Origin: Chitinophaga pinensis
Lineage (GTDB): Bacteria > Bacteroidota > Bacteroidia > UBA4408
Assembly (NCBI GenBank): GCA_945861665.1
Contig: CAMAVS010000011.1
Span: 1 to 64,000, forward strand
Length of the DNA stretch: 64,000 nucleotides
Reading direction: 5' to 3'
Below, piece after piece: positions 34,762 to 43,904 of this stretch. The position numbers and the translations under genes are program-made. Position 1 is the stretch's first letter; every line of letters begins with the position of its first letter. The notes below the pieces were generated by a model, which had not been told where the DNA came from, did not search any database, and worked only from the letters and a program-made list of their open reading frames with translations.

Positions 34762-35979
34762 ATGAAAATGCCATCTGCCTTACAATCTGTCAAGACTAAA
34801 ATACAAGCCCTTGCGATTGAAAACTTAAAGGAAGTTATACACATAAGGAGGCATTTACACCAACATCCCGAATTATCTTTTCAGGAAATAAAAACATCAC
34901 AATATATAGCTCAAAAATTAAAAGAGTACGGTATCGAATTTAAAATTGGATACGTTAAAACAGGAATTGTAGCTATTATCAAAGGTAAGAATCCATCAAA
35001 AAATATAATCGCCTTACGAGCCGATATGGATGCATTACCCATTACAGAAGAAAACAATGTGCCTTATTGTTCAAAAAACAAAGGCTCAATGCATGCATGT
35101 GGACACGATGTGCACAGTGCTTCTTTGCTAGGAACGGCAAAAATATTACACAAGTTACGCAATGAATTTGAAGGAACAGTGAAGCTGATGTTTCAGCCTG
35201 GCGAAGAAGTATTGCCGGGCGGTGCATCCTTAATGATACAGGAAGGGGCACTTAAAAACCCTGCCCCAAAAAGCATATATGCTCAGCACGTTTTTCCTTC
35301 GATGGAAGCTGGTAAGGTAGGCTTCAAAAAGGGAATGTATATGGCATCAACCGATGAGTTGTATTTAACTGTGGTAGGCAAAGGTGGTCACGCTGCTATG
35401 CCTGCGGAATATATAAATCCTATTTTAATTGCCTCTGAAATACTGTTAGCATTGAATACAAAATTTATGATTCCTAAAAAGAAGGGAACAGCTATTCCAA
35501 CTGTATTGGCATTTGGAAAAGTAAATGCCAATGGTGCAACCAACGTAATTCCAGAAAAAATATTTATAGAAGGAACGTTTAGGACTATGGATGAAAAATG
35601 GAGAAAAGTAGCGCATATTAAAATGAAAAAAATAGCAAGAGAAATTGCTGTAAAAAGAGGAGGGAAGTGCATTTTTGAAGTTCGAAAAGGCTACCCTTAC
35701 TTAGTAAATGATGAATTGCTAACTACACGAAGCATTGGCTATGCAATTGATTATTTAGGAAAAAATAATGTCGAGGAATTGCCTCTCAGAATGACTGCCG
35801 AAGATTTTGCTTACTACAGTCAAGTTATGCCCGCTTGTTTTTATAGACTGGGAACAGCAAACAAAAACAAAGGAATTACGTCCGGTGTACACACTCCAAC
35901 TTTTGATATTGATGAAAATGCATTGCTGGTAAGCAGTGGATTAATGGCGTGGATGGCAATAAATGAATTATCTGCCTAA
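34762..35979 (+). CDS. M20 family amidohydrolase/carboxypeptidase
   Basis: A 405-residue metallohydrolase that removes acyl groups from amino acids or small peptides. Metal ligands are visible in MHACGHDVHSA (about residue 110-120), FQPGEEVLPGG (Glu-Glu pair) and the later AQHVFPSMEAG His. The opening IRRHLHQHPELSFQEIKTS and RADMDALPI are typical of the N-acyl-L-amino acid amidohydrolase branch. The dimerisation lid domain is in the middle (about 190-310). There is no signal peptide, so it is cytoplasmic. The exact substrate is not predictable. It probably shares a promoter with the SiaC-like remnant. Confidence 0.92.
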   Translation: MKMPSALQSVKTKIQALAIENLKEVIHIRRHLHQHPELSFQEIKTSQYIAQKLKEYGIEFKIGYVKTGIVAIIKGKNPSKNIIALRADMDALPITEENNVPYCSKNKGSMHACGHDVHSASLLGTAKILHKLRNEFEGTVKLMFQPGEEVLPGGASLMIQEGALKNPAPKSIYAQHVFPSMEAGKVGFKKGMYMASTDELYLTVVGKGGHAAMPAEYINPILIASEILLALNTKFMIPKKKGTAIPTVLAFGKVNANGATNVIPEKIFIEGTFRTMDEKWRKVAHIKMKKIAREIAVKRGGKCIFEVRKGYPYLVNDELLTTRSIGYAIDYLGKNNVEELPLRMTAEDFAYYSQVMPACFYRLGTANKNKGITSGVHTPTFDIDENALLVSSGLMAWMAINELSA

Positions 35980-35983
35980 GTTT

Positions 35984-36649
35984 TTAATCGGTAGCTTTAT
36001 TTAAAAAATCATTTAAAGGCTTAATGGCCTTAAAAACATCAATACATTGTTGTAAAAAATCGGGGGCGCAAATTTGTTTGTCGCTGAAAGACTTTGATAC
36101 AATAAAACTTTTCAATTTTAGTGTTTCAATTTCCAGATGGTCTTTTGCATAACCTTTCGGAGCAGTTTTTAGTTTGTCAGAATCGTCTAGTTTTCTAAAA
36201 TGATTAACGAAACTTTTATTGTAAACAATGGTTTTAAATGCTAAGGGATTGTAGTCAATTTCCTGACGTATGGCCGATAAAATATCAGTAGGTGGCATAT
36301 ATATACCGCCTGCAATAAAAGATTTTTCGGGTTCAAGGTGAAGATAATACCCACCTGTAAATAATTTTTTTCCTCCTTTACTTACACCTGCGCCAATATT
36401 CGTTTTGTAGGGTGATTTGTCGTTCGAAAATCGCACATCACGATTTATTCTAAACATGCATTCCTTTGCACCAATATCGACTATGGTTTTATCAAATTTT
36501 TTAATCCCTTGTATTAATTCTTCAATAAATAATGCAAACTCATTTTTTGTTTTTTCATATACTCTTTTATTGTTCAAAAACCAGTTGCGGTTATTGTTTT
36601 CTTTCAGCGTTTTTAAAAAATGAAACAAGCTTGGATTGAGTTGAGCCAT
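35984..36649 (-). CDS. DUF2461 protein
   Basis: A 221-residue protein of the DUF2461 (TIGR02453) family. It shows LFHFLKTLKENNNRNWFLNNK at the start, FRINRDVRFSNDKSPYKTNI in the middle and GGYYLHLEPEKSFIAGGIYMP after it, all family hallmarks. Cytoplasmic, function unknown. It is convergent with the M20 gene (four bases between). The 169 bases upstream to the polyprenyl synthase hold nothing I can identify. Confidence 0.9.
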   Translation of the reverse strand: MAQLNPSLFHFLKTLKENNNRNWFLNNKRVYEKTKNEFALFIEELIQGIKKFDKTIVDIGAKECMFRINRDVRFSNDKSPYKTNIGAGVSKGGKKLFTGGYYLHLEPEKSFIAGGIYMPPTDILSAIRQEIDYNPLAFKTIVYNKSFVNHFRKLDDSDKLKTAPKGYAKDHLEIETLKLKSFIVSKSFSDKQICAPDFLQQCIDVFKAIKPLNDFLNKATD

Positions 36650-36818
36650 ATATTGATATATTTCTAGTGATACTCCTTTTGGTAAATGTAATAAATAATT
36701 AAAAATAGATATATGAAAAAGTTAACACTCCGTTGCTCATTAATGGCTTGTAATTAAATAATATACCTGTTCTTTTTAATGAGTAAAGTCATGTCTTTCT
36801 TTGGAAATGAGCAAGATT

Positions 36819-37802
36819 TTATTCTTCCCTTCCTAACAAAGAGCGGCTTATGGATAAAATTTCTATTTTGCGTTCCTCATTTACTGGAACTTTATCAAAA
36901 TGGGAAAATGCCAGCGCATAATATTTTTCAAATTCCTTTTTTGCTAATTCGCGTATGTTTAAATAGTTGTATATTTCTGTAACAGCCTGCACCTTTTCTA
37001 TGGCGTCAAATTGAGGGGCAAAAATCCAATTTGCCAACTCTTCTTTTTTATACCTATCCGCAATTTGAAAGGCTTTAAGCAAAAGGTATGTTTTTTTATT
37101 TAAAATTATATCGCCACCAATTTGTTTCCCAAATTTATCAGGACTTCCATAAACATCCAAAATATCGTCTTGCAATTGAAATGCAATTCCCAAATTTTTC
37201 CCAAAAAGGTACATATTCTCAGCATCTTCTGGCAGTGCACCACCCAGTATGGCACCTATTTTTAAACTGGCAGCTACCAATACTGCTGTTTTAAGTGTTA
37301 TCATTTGAATGTATTGAGGGATCGAAACGTTGTCTGTCGTTTCAAAATTCATATCCAATTGCTGTCCTTCGCAAACTTCTATTGCTGTTTTATGATATAC
37401 TTCAAGCACCTCCCGTAATTTGTTATCATCACATTGCGTCATCAATTCGCTTGCTTTTACAAACATAGTATCACCAGACAGCATGGCAATATTATTATTC
37501 CATTTACTGTGAACAGTAGGATTTCCTCTTCGCAAAGGAGCATTGTCCATTATATCATCGTGTAACAAAGTAAAGTTGTGAAATATTTCTATGCCTACTG
37601 CAGCATTTACTGCGACATCTATATTTTCATCGAATAAATTACAGCTAGCCAACAACATAATCGGACGAATTCTTTTGCCTCCCATAGCTAAGGAATAACG
37701 TATAGGCCCATATAGCTCTTGCGGTTTTTTTGTTAATGAAAGTGCATTAATTGCTTGTTCTACTTTTTGGTGAAGTGCCTTAATTGAAAACGGTTTGTTC
37801 AT
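36819..37802 (-). CDS. Polyprenyl (trans-isoprenyl) diphosphate synthase
   Basis: A 327-residue all-helical enzyme that condenses isopentenyl diphosphate with allylic diphosphates. The first Asp-rich motif is LLHDDIMDNAPLRRG (about residue 80-95) and the second LQDDILDVYG (about 210-219). GGKRIRPIM supplies the substrate-binding Lys-Arg. Product length (farnesyl, geranylgeranyl or longer) cannot be set from these motifs with certainty. Likely roles are quinone side chains, carotenoids or cell-wall lipid carriers. Confidence 0.93.
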   Translation of the reverse strand: MNKPFSIKALHQKVEQAINALSLTKKPQELYGPIRYSLAMGGKRIRPIMLLASCNLFDENIDVAVNAAVGIEIFHNFTLLHDDIMDNAPLRRGNPTVHSKWNNNIAMLSGDTMFVKASELMTQCDDNKLREVLEVYHKTAIEVCEGQQLDMNFETTDNVSIPQYIQMITLKTAVLVAASLKIGAILGGALPEDAENMYLFGKNLGIAFQLQDDILDVYGSPDKFGKQIGGDIILNKKTYLLLKAFQIADRYKKEELANWIFAPQFDAIEKVQAVTEIYNYLNIRELAKKEFEKYYALAFSHFDKVPVNEERKIEILSISRSLLGREE

Positions 37803-37864
37803 TTTCCAAAAATAATTAAAAAAGTATGGATATTAATGGAATCGTAAGATTATATACAATTGCT

Positions 37865-37872
37865 TAACTTTG
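37865..37872 (+). promoter_or_regulatory. Minus-7 box of the ExbB-ExbD-TonB operon
   Basis: TAACTTTG fits TAnnTTTG, about 107 bases before the exbB ATG, leaving a long 5-prime leader without an ORF. It is the only clear box between the divergent polyprenyl synthase gene and exbB. Confidence 0.55.
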
Positions 37873-37978
37873 TACAATAAAATTAACAATAAGGTGTTTT
37901 TTATGTTAGTAATTTTCACTAAACTTGCCACTTTTAAAACCTAAAAAATTAATTAATAACCAAATAAAACCAATCACA

Positions 37979-38779
37979 ATGAGTAAATCAAACAATTCAG
38001 GCATTAAAGCAGCGTTTGCATCACTTGCAATACCTATTTGCTTACTGATGGCTTATTTAATCTATATTTTCCTTTTGGGAAATGGAGCTAATTTTGAAGG
38101 CAGAAACTCCGAAAATCATCCGATTAATGTACTTGGAACAATTCATAAAGGAGGTATTGCTATTGTTCCTATTTTGATAGCAGTACTTCTCATTATCGTA
38201 ACTTTTTGTATCGAACGCGCAATGACTATTTCAAAAGCAAAAGGAAATGGTCAAGTTGAAGCATTTATTCAAAAGGTTAGAAAAATGTTGGCAAACGATC
38301 AATTAGATGAGGCTATTGCAGAATGTGACCGTCAAAGAGGTTCCGCTGCAAATGTTATTAAATCTGGTCTTGAGAAATACAAGATGGTGGAGAACGATAA
38401 CACAATGGACAAAGAAAGTAAAATTGTTGCTATACAAAAAGAATTGGAAGAAGCTACTTCACTAGAATTGCCAATGTTATCTAAAAACTTAGTGATTATT
38501 TCAACTTGCGCATCCATTGCAACCTTATTGGGTTTGATTGGAACAGTATTAGGTATGATTAAAGCCTTCTCGGCTTTAGCTCAAGCAGGCGCACCTGATG
38601 CTACAGCTCTTGCAACCGGTATTTCTGAAGCACTTATCAATACAGCTTTTGGTATTACTGGTTCGGCAATAGCAATTATTATGTATAACTATTTTTCTAC
38701 TAAAATAGATGCATTAACATATAGTATCGATGAGGCAGGATTTACAATCGTACAAACATTTGCTTCAAAGAACAAGTAA
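37979..38779 (+). CDS. exbB: MotA/TolQ/ExbB proton channel protein
   Basis: A 266-residue inner-membrane protein; I use the ATG of MSKSNNSGIKAAFA, not the upstream TTG start. Helices at about 13-35 and 57-80 (GGIAIVPILIAVLLIIVTF) are followed by a cytoplasmic loop. The conserved channel helices then appear as LSKNLVIISTCASIATLLGLIGTVLGMIKAF and EALINTAFGITGSAIAIIMYNYF. It uses the proton gradient with ExbD to energise TonB for outer-membrane uptake. It is first in the rightward operon. Confidence 0.94.
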   Translation: MSKSNNSGIKAAFASLAIPICLLMAYLIYIFLLGNGANFEGRNSENHPINVLGTIHKGGIAIVPILIAVLLIIVTFCIERAMTISKAKGNGQVEAFIQKVRKMLANDQLDEAIAECDRQRGSAANVIKSGLEKYKMVENDNTMDKESKIVAIQKELEEATSLELPMLSKNLVIISTCASIATLLGLIGTVLGMIKAFSALAQAGAPDATALATGISEALINTAFGITGSAIAIIMYNYFSTKIDALTYSIDEAGFTIVQTFASKNK

Positions 38780-38879
38780 TCAGTCATTTAGGACGTGTTT
38801 TATTTCTTTTATGGAATTTAATAATTAGTAGCATCTACTATACAAATAGAAAAGGTATAAACATTATAAAAAATATACA

Positions 38880-39512
38880 ATGCCAAAATTGAAAATGCCG
38901 AGAAGCAGCCCTTCTCTTGATATGACACCGATGGTGGATTTGGCGTTCCTCTTGGTAACTTTCTTTATGCTTACTACGCAGTTTCGTGCAGACGAACCTG
39001 TGATTGTGGATATGCCTTCATCTATTGCCGAAATAAAAATACCGGAAATTGATGTGATGACTATTACCGTTGATGATAAAGGACAAGTTTTCTTTAACAT
39101 TGATGGTAAAGAAACACGTGCGAAGGTACTTGCTAAAATGGGCGAAAAGTATAAGGTAAATTTTACTCCCGATGAAATAAAGCGTTTTTCTATCATTACT
39201 TCTTTCGGTATGCCAATAACAGAACTTAAAAATTATTTGCCCAAAAAGGAGTTGGAGCGTAAGGCTTTATATGATGTAATACAAATCGCAGGAAAAAAGG
39301 GAATACCATACGATTCATTAAACAATCAATTATCGGATTGGATTTTGCAAAGCCGTTATGCCAATCCAAAATTTAGGATTGCTATTAAAGGTGATGGTAA
39401 TTCTCCTTATCCTACAGTAAAAAAGGTAATTGAAATATTGCAAAAAAACAAAGTGAATAAGTTTAACCTAATTACAGGTATGGAAACAGGTGCTGCCCCT
39501 GCAGCCAAATAA
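38880..39512 (+). CDS. exbD: ExbD/TolR family protein (first copy)
   Basis: A 210-residue protein with one membrane helix near the N-terminus. SLDMTPMVDLAFLLVTFFM carries the proton-relay Asp. The periplasmic domain is longer than in E. coli ExbD (141 residues), with an extra segment (about 90-150) and a final KKVIEILQKNKVNKFNLIT element typical of ExbD. It lies 100 bases after exbB and 32 before the second copy. Two unequal ExbD copies after ExbB are usual in Bacteroidota. Confidence 0.93.
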   Translation: MPKLKMPRSSPSLDMTPMVDLAFLLVTFFMLTTQFRADEPVIVDMPSSIAEIKIPEIDVMTITVDDKGQVFFNIDGKETRAKVLAKMGEKYKVNFTPDEIKRFSIITSFGMPITELKNYLPKKELERKALYDVIQIAGKKGIPYDSLNNQLSDWILQSRYANPKFRIAIKGDGNSPYPTVKKVIEILQKNKVNKFNLITGMETGAAPAAK

Positions 39513-39544
39513 AAAAATTATAACAACAGTATAAAAAACATACA

Positions 39545-40180
39545 ATGTCAGATGTAGATACAGGCGGTGGTGACGACCACGGCAAAAAAGGTAAAAAGCG
39601 GGCTAAAAAAAATTCTACTAAAATAGATATGACACCAATGGTTGATTTGGCGTTCCTATTACTCACATTCTTTATGCTTACCACTACTTTCAGTAAGCCC
39701 AATGCAATGGAAATTAATATGCCATTGAAAGACCCTACCATTACTCCTCCAAAAATTGCTGAGTCTACAGTTATGACAATTATTTTAAGTGATAAGAACA
39801 AGATATATTATTATTATGGCATAACAGATCCTAAAGTAGAGCAAACCAATTTTGGTCCGGATGGAATACGCAAGGTATTGTTGAAAAGAAATAAAACTGT
39901 GATTGATGCGGTAGAAAAAATCAGAAAAGAGTTTGAACCTAAAATAGAAGCTGCAACTGAAGAGAAGGACGAAAAGGCGATTGAAAAGGAAATGAAAGTA
40001 GCGATGAACAAAGTAAAAGGTGATAAAAATTCGACTATGGTGTTGATAAAAACAGACGATATGGCGAAGTACAAGAATGTGGTAGATATATTGGACGAGA
40101 TGTCAATTTGTACTGTGGGTAAATATGCTTTAGTAGATATTACGCCTGTAGAAATAGAAATGATTAAGAACTTAAAATAA
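39545..40180 (+). CDS. exbD: ExbD/TolR family protein (second copy)
   Basis: A 211-residue paralogue of the preceding protein. A basic N-terminus (KKGKKRAKKNSTK) precedes the membrane helix KIDMTPMVDLAFLLLTFFM with the conserved Asp. The periplasmic part contains a highly charged helical insert (about 115-165, EKIRKEFEPKIEAATEEKDE) and the ExbD-like KNVVDILDEMSICTVGKYAL end. It probably forms a mixed channel with ExbB and the first ExbD. Five bases separate it from tonB. Confidence 0.93.
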   Translation: MSDVDTGGGDDHGKKGKKRAKKNSTKIDMTPMVDLAFLLLTFFMLTTTFSKPNAMEINMPLKDPTITPPKIAESTVMTIILSDKNKIYYYYGITDPKVEQTNFGPDGIRKVLLKRNKTVIDAVEKIRKEFEPKIEAATEEKDEKAIEKEMKVAMNKVKGDKNSTMVLIKTDDMAKYKNVVDILDEMSICTVGKYALVDITPVEIEMIKNLK

Positions 40181-40185
40181 TAAAA

Positions 40186-41010
40186 ATGGCTAACAACATT
40201 CTATCCCAAGATTGGAACAACGTTGTTTACGAGGGTCGTAACGACATTGTTTTTGCCGAAAAAAACAAAGAGTACGGTGCCTACTTTATTCGCAAGGAAT
40301 ACAACCGAAGCGTAATGATGGCATTAATTTTCTCCATTGCTTTTTTTCTGGTGTGTTTGAGTATACCTGTGGTTTCTTCTTGGATAAGTTCAATGGTTCC
40401 CGATGTTGAAAAACCGGTAGAAGTAGAGGTGAATTTATCAGAACCTCCTCCTTTAAATGAGGACGAACCACCACCGCCACCTGTTGAGCCTCCACCACCT
40501 GTTCAGGAGTCTATTAAGTTTGTGCCACCTGAGCCAGTTCCTGATGAGGAAGCGACAGACGAAATTCCTCCTACTCAAGAAGATTTGAAGGAATCTAATC
40601 CCGGTACAACCACACAAGATGGGCAAGAAGGAGTAGTTGATTTACCGCTAGGAAACGGTGATGAATCGGTAGGAAATGAACCAGAAGAAATATTTATAAA
40701 TGTAGAGGAGATGCCTCAATTTCCAGGAGGTGGAGAAGAGGCATTGTTCCGATATTTAGGCGTGCATATAAAATATCCGGCAATGGAGAAAGATAATGGT
40801 ATTTCCGGTACAGTATGGGTAGATTTTGTTATTAATAAAGAAGGAAAGGCGACCGATGTTAAAATAAAAAGAGGTGTAAAAGGTGGGGCTGCCTTGGAAA
40901 AAGAAGCATTACGCGTAATACAGGGTATGCCAACTTGGAGTGCAGGAAAACAAAATGGCCGTGCTGTAAGTGTTTCACATATTATACCTGTAAAGTTTGT
41001 ATTGAAATAA
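40186..41010 (+). CDS. tonB: TonB energy transducer
   Basis: A 274-residue protein. A cytoplasmic N-terminus (FAEKNKEYGAYFIRKEYNRS) of the Bacteroidota type is followed by one membrane helix (about 46-66) and a Pro/Glu-rich spacer (EPPPLNEDEPPPPPVEPPPP) that crosses the periplasm. A C-terminal TonB domain follows (about 180-274; EMPQFPGGGEEALFRYLGVH, YPAMEKDNGISGTVWVDFVI, IIPVKFVLK). It transmits motor force from ExbB/ExbD to TonB-dependent outer-membrane receptors, which are not encoded in this window. Confidence 0.96.
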   Translation: MANNILSQDWNNVVYEGRNDIVFAEKNKEYGAYFIRKEYNRSVMMALIFSIAFFLVCLSIPVVSSWISSMVPDVEKPVEVEVNLSEPPPLNEDEPPPPPVEPPPPVQESIKFVPPEPVPDEEATDEIPPTQEDLKESNPGTTTQDGQEGVVDLPLGNGDESVGNEPEEIFINVEEMPQFPGGGEEALFRYLGVHIKYPAMEKDNGISGTVWVDFVINKEGKATDVKIKRGVKGGAALEKEALRVIQGMPTWSAGKQNGRAVSVSHIIPVKFVLK

Positions 41011-41029
41011 TTTTAAGTTTTACTCAAAA

Positions 41030-41260
41030 ATGGAAGATAAAAACAAAACACTTCGAAACGTAGTATATTACTTTGGTTGGGCTATGGTTGGTTTATATAT
41101 TGTGTTTGGATTAATCCTTGCTTTTACCAATATTCTTGTTGAGGTAATTCCTAACAACCGAATTATTATTGGTGTAGCCATTGTATTATACGGTATTTTT
41201 AGGCTGTATTTTACTATGCGCCTAAAAAGAGCCAAAGAAAAAGCGAATGATATTAATTGA
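41030..41260 (+). CDS. Small two-helix membrane protein in the TonB operon
   Basis: A 76-residue protein with helices at about 13-35 (FGWAMVGLYIVFGLILAF) and 44-63, and a basic C-terminus ending KRAKEKANDIN. No named domain. It lies 19 bases after tonB and overlaps the PstS-like frame's upstream start. Similar small proteins occur at this place in other Bacteroidota TonB operons (from memory), so a role in the motor or its assembly is plausible. Confidence 0.8.
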   Translation: MEDKNKTLRNVVYYFGWAMVGLYIVFGLILAFTNILVEVIPNNRIIIGVAIVLYGIFRLYFTMRLKRAKEKANDIN

Positions 41261-41268
41261 GTTTGAGA

Positions 41269-42228
41269 ATGTATAATGTAAATAATACAACACCTGTAAT
41301 AGCTTTTATAATTGCTGTTACAGGTTTTTCTTTTTTGTTTAGTTCTTGCAATCAAGGTGGTGGGCAACATTATGATGATACTCCTACTGCAGGTACTATT
41401 TCAATTAGTTCAGATGAATCATATAAATTATTAATCGATTCTCAACTGTATACTTTTCAATCGCTGTATGACAGGGCGCATATTACCGTAAATTATTGCA
41501 GCGAATCCCAGGCAATAAAAGATCTTATCAATGATTCCGTAAGGCTTATTGTTATAAGTCGTGAATTAAAGGAGGATGAAACTGATTACTTTAAAAAAAT
41601 AGTAATAACACCCCGCATTACTAAAATAGCCATTGAGGCAATTGCTATTATTGTAAACAATGAGAATATTGACACGGCATTCTCTGTTCAACATATCAAA
41701 GCAATGTTGGAAGGTCAAATAACCAATTGGAAACAGCTTAACCCCCTTTCTGAACTAGGTGAAATGCAATTGGTTTTCGATAATGAGAATTCAGGAAATG
41801 CCCGACTAATAAAAGAAAGATTGTTGGAAGGAAGACCTTTTCCGAAAAACTGCTTTGCGGTAAAGTCAAACCCCGAAGTAATTGAGTATGTAAATAAAAA
41901 CAAGAATGTAATAGGAATAATAAGTGTTTCGTGGATTAGTGACCGTGACGACCCCAAGGTGGAAAATTTCCTGAAAAAGGTGAAAGTGGTCGACTTATCG
42001 CAAGATAGCACGGCAAGTTCCGAAGAACATTATAAACCCTACCAAGCCTACATAGCACAAGGTGTTTATCCGCTTTGTAGAAATATATATACCATAAGTC
42101 GTGAGGCACGTGCCGGACTTGGCACAGGCTTTGTATCGTTTGTTGCAGGCGATAAAGGTCAGCGTATTTTCCTTAAATCTGGATTAGTACCCGCCACTAT
42201 GCCTGTAAGAATTATAAAAGTGAATTAA
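41269..42228 (+). CDS. PstS-like phosphate-binding lipoprotein
   Basis: A 319-residue substrate-binding protein. I use the ATG of MYNVNNTTPVIAF, because the TTG at 41257 sits on the previous stop. A signal peptide ends at the lipobox FLFSSC, so the protein is lipidated. The body has the PBP-like fold of PstS (SDESYKLLIDSQLYTFQSLY; IVISRELKEDE; GQITNWKQLNPLSELG). No PstCAB genes follow. In this operon such proteins may serve sensing rather than ATP-driven uptake, which is inference. Confidence 0.86.
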   Translation: MYNVNNTTPVIAFIIAVTGFSFLFSSCNQGGGQHYDDTPTAGTISISSDESYKLLIDSQLYTFQSLYDRAHITVNYCSESQAIKDLINDSVRLIVISRELKEDETDYFKKIVITPRITKIAIEAIAIIVNNENIDTAFSVQHIKAMLEGQITNWKQLNPLSELGEMQLVFDNENSGNARLIKERLLEGRPFPKNCFAVKSNPEVIEYVNKNKNVIGIISVSWISDRDDPKVENFLKKVKVVDLSQDSTASSEEHYKPYQAYIAQGVYPLCRNIYTISREARAGLGTGFVSFVAGDKGQRIFLKSGLVPATMPVRIIKVN

Positions 42229-42252
42229 TCGCTGAATTTTTCTTTTCTTTTT

Positions 42253-42260
42253 TAACTTTG
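42253..42260 (+). promoter_or_regulatory. Minus-7 box upstream of the TPR gene
   Basis: TAACTTTG matches TAnnTTTG, 16 bases before the ATG at 42277, suggesting the TPR gene can also be transcribed on its own. Confidence 0.5.
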
Positions 42261-42276
42261 AAACTTTATATACTAT

Positions 42277-43854
42277 ATGAAAACGTGTAAATTTATTTTA
42301 GCTCTTGTTTTTACATCGATAAGTTTGTCGCAAGCACAAACACTTAAAGAAGCCATTAAGCTATCCGATAATGAACAATTCGAAAGTGCAGGCAAGGCAT
42401 TTGAAGCATTGGTGCAGCAGCAACCAACGAATGGTGACAACTATTTTTATTGGGGAGAAAATTATTTTAATTCAGAAAAATCTGCAGAAGCCCTTAAAAT
42501 GTATACAAAGGGAATAGAGGTGATGGCTAGTAATCCGCTTAATTATATAGGTCTTGGAAAATGTCAGGCATTTGAGGAGAAGGAAACAGAAGCCAAAGTT
42601 AATATAGATAAAGCCTTAGCATTAGGAGTAGGTAAGAACATTTTGGTATTACTGAAAGTTGCAGAAACATATACTCTAACACCACAAAAGAATTTATTGC
42701 AAGCAATGCAATTATTGGATGCAGCAATGAAATTGGATCCTAAAAATACAGAGATTTACCTGTTGAAAGGTGATGTATACCAAGAAATGGGAGAGGGAAG
42801 TAAAGCGATTGAGTTGTATAAAAAAACGGCTGAAATGGATAAGTCTTCATTAAAGGCTTTACTAAGAATTGGTAAATTGTATGGAAGAGCGAAAAACTAT
42901 CCGTTGGCATTTGATTTTTATTCTCAAGCAGCAAAAGTAGATTCAACTTTTGCTCCTGCTTACAGAGAACAAGGGGAGTTACTTTACTTATCAAAACAAT
43001 ATGATAAAGCAAAATTAAAGTACAAGCGTTATCTTGATTTATGTGGCAGTAACAATTTAAGCGCGCGTATGCGTTATGGCTCATTCTTGTATTTAAGCAA
43101 GGAGTACCCTGCTGCTATTACAGAAATTACTGAAGTGCAAAAATTGGATTCATCCAACAACATTATGAACAGAATACTGGCTTATTCTTATTATGAAAAA
43201 GGTGATTATGTGAATGGAACAATGAGTATCACTAAATTTTTTAGTCGCGCTAACAATGAGGGAACAAAAGTATTGGCCTCCGATTTTGAGTACAGTGGAA
43301 AATTGCTTTCTAAAACAGGAAAGGACTCTTTGGCAATAATCGAATTTTATAAAGCGATGGAGTTTGATACCACAAAAACAGAATTGTATGGAGAGATAGG
43401 TGCGATATATTTGAAACAAAAGAAAAATACAGAAGCCATAAGCGCTTTTGAAAAAAAGGTAGCTGCTAAAAAATTTGTAACAGCTAACGACTATTATAAC
43501 ATAGGTAAGGCAGCTTACTTTATGAAAGATTATATGAAAGCAGATACTTCTTTTGGGATGGTAATAAGTTTACAATCTAAAATAACAAACGGCTATATAT
43601 GGCGAGCTAAAACACAAACACAGCTCGACCCTGAATCGACAAAAGGTTTGGCAAAGCCTTGGTATGAAAAGTTTTTGGAAATGAGTCCCGATCCTGTAAA
43701 AAACAAAGTCGATATAATTGAAGCGAACGCTTATTTAGGGTATTATTTTTACATCAAGAAGGATAACGCCAACTCTAAAATATACTGGTTAAAGGTAAAG
43801 GAGATTGATCCCAATAATGAAAAAGCAAAAAAGGCACTGGATGCAATTAAATAA
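42277..43854 (+). CDS. Tetratricopeptide repeat protein
   Basis: A 525-residue exported protein: signal peptide ILALVFTSISLSQA, then about 12 TPR-type helical hairpins across the whole length (for example YLLKGDVYQEMGEGSKAIEL, AYREQGELLYLSKQYDKAKL, AYLGYYFYIKKDNANSKIYW). It lies 48 bases after the PstS-like gene, the usual last gene of this operon type. It probably works as a periplasmic or outer-membrane-associated scaffold for the TonB system; the partner is unknown. Confidence 0.9.
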   Translation: MKTCKFILALVFTSISLSQAQTLKEAIKLSDNEQFESAGKAFEALVQQQPTNGDNYFYWGENYFNSEKSAEALKMYTKGIEVMASNPLNYIGLGKCQAFEEKETEAKVNIDKALALGVGKNILVLLKVAETYTLTPQKNLLQAMQLLDAAMKLDPKNTEIYLLKGDVYQEMGEGSKAIELYKKTAEMDKSSLKALLRIGKLYGRAKNYPLAFDFYSQAAKVDSTFAPAYREQGELLYLSKQYDKAKLKYKRYLDLCGSNNLSARMRYGSFLYLSKEYPAAITEITEVQKLDSSNNIMNRILAYSYYEKGDYVNGTMSITKFFSRANNEGTKVLASDFEYSGKLLSKTGKDSLAIIEFYKAMEFDTTKTELYGEIGAIYLKQKKNTEAISAFEKKVAAKKFVTANDYYNIGKAAYFMKDYMKADTSFGMVISLQSKITNGYIWRAKTQTQLDPESTKGLAKPWYEKFLEMSPDPVKNKVDIIEANAYLGYYFYIKKDNANSKIYWLKVKEIDPNNEKAKKALDAIK

Positions 43855-43904
43855 AAATAATTCACTAACAGAATCTATAAAAAGTTGCTGTTCGTTTTAA
43901 TACT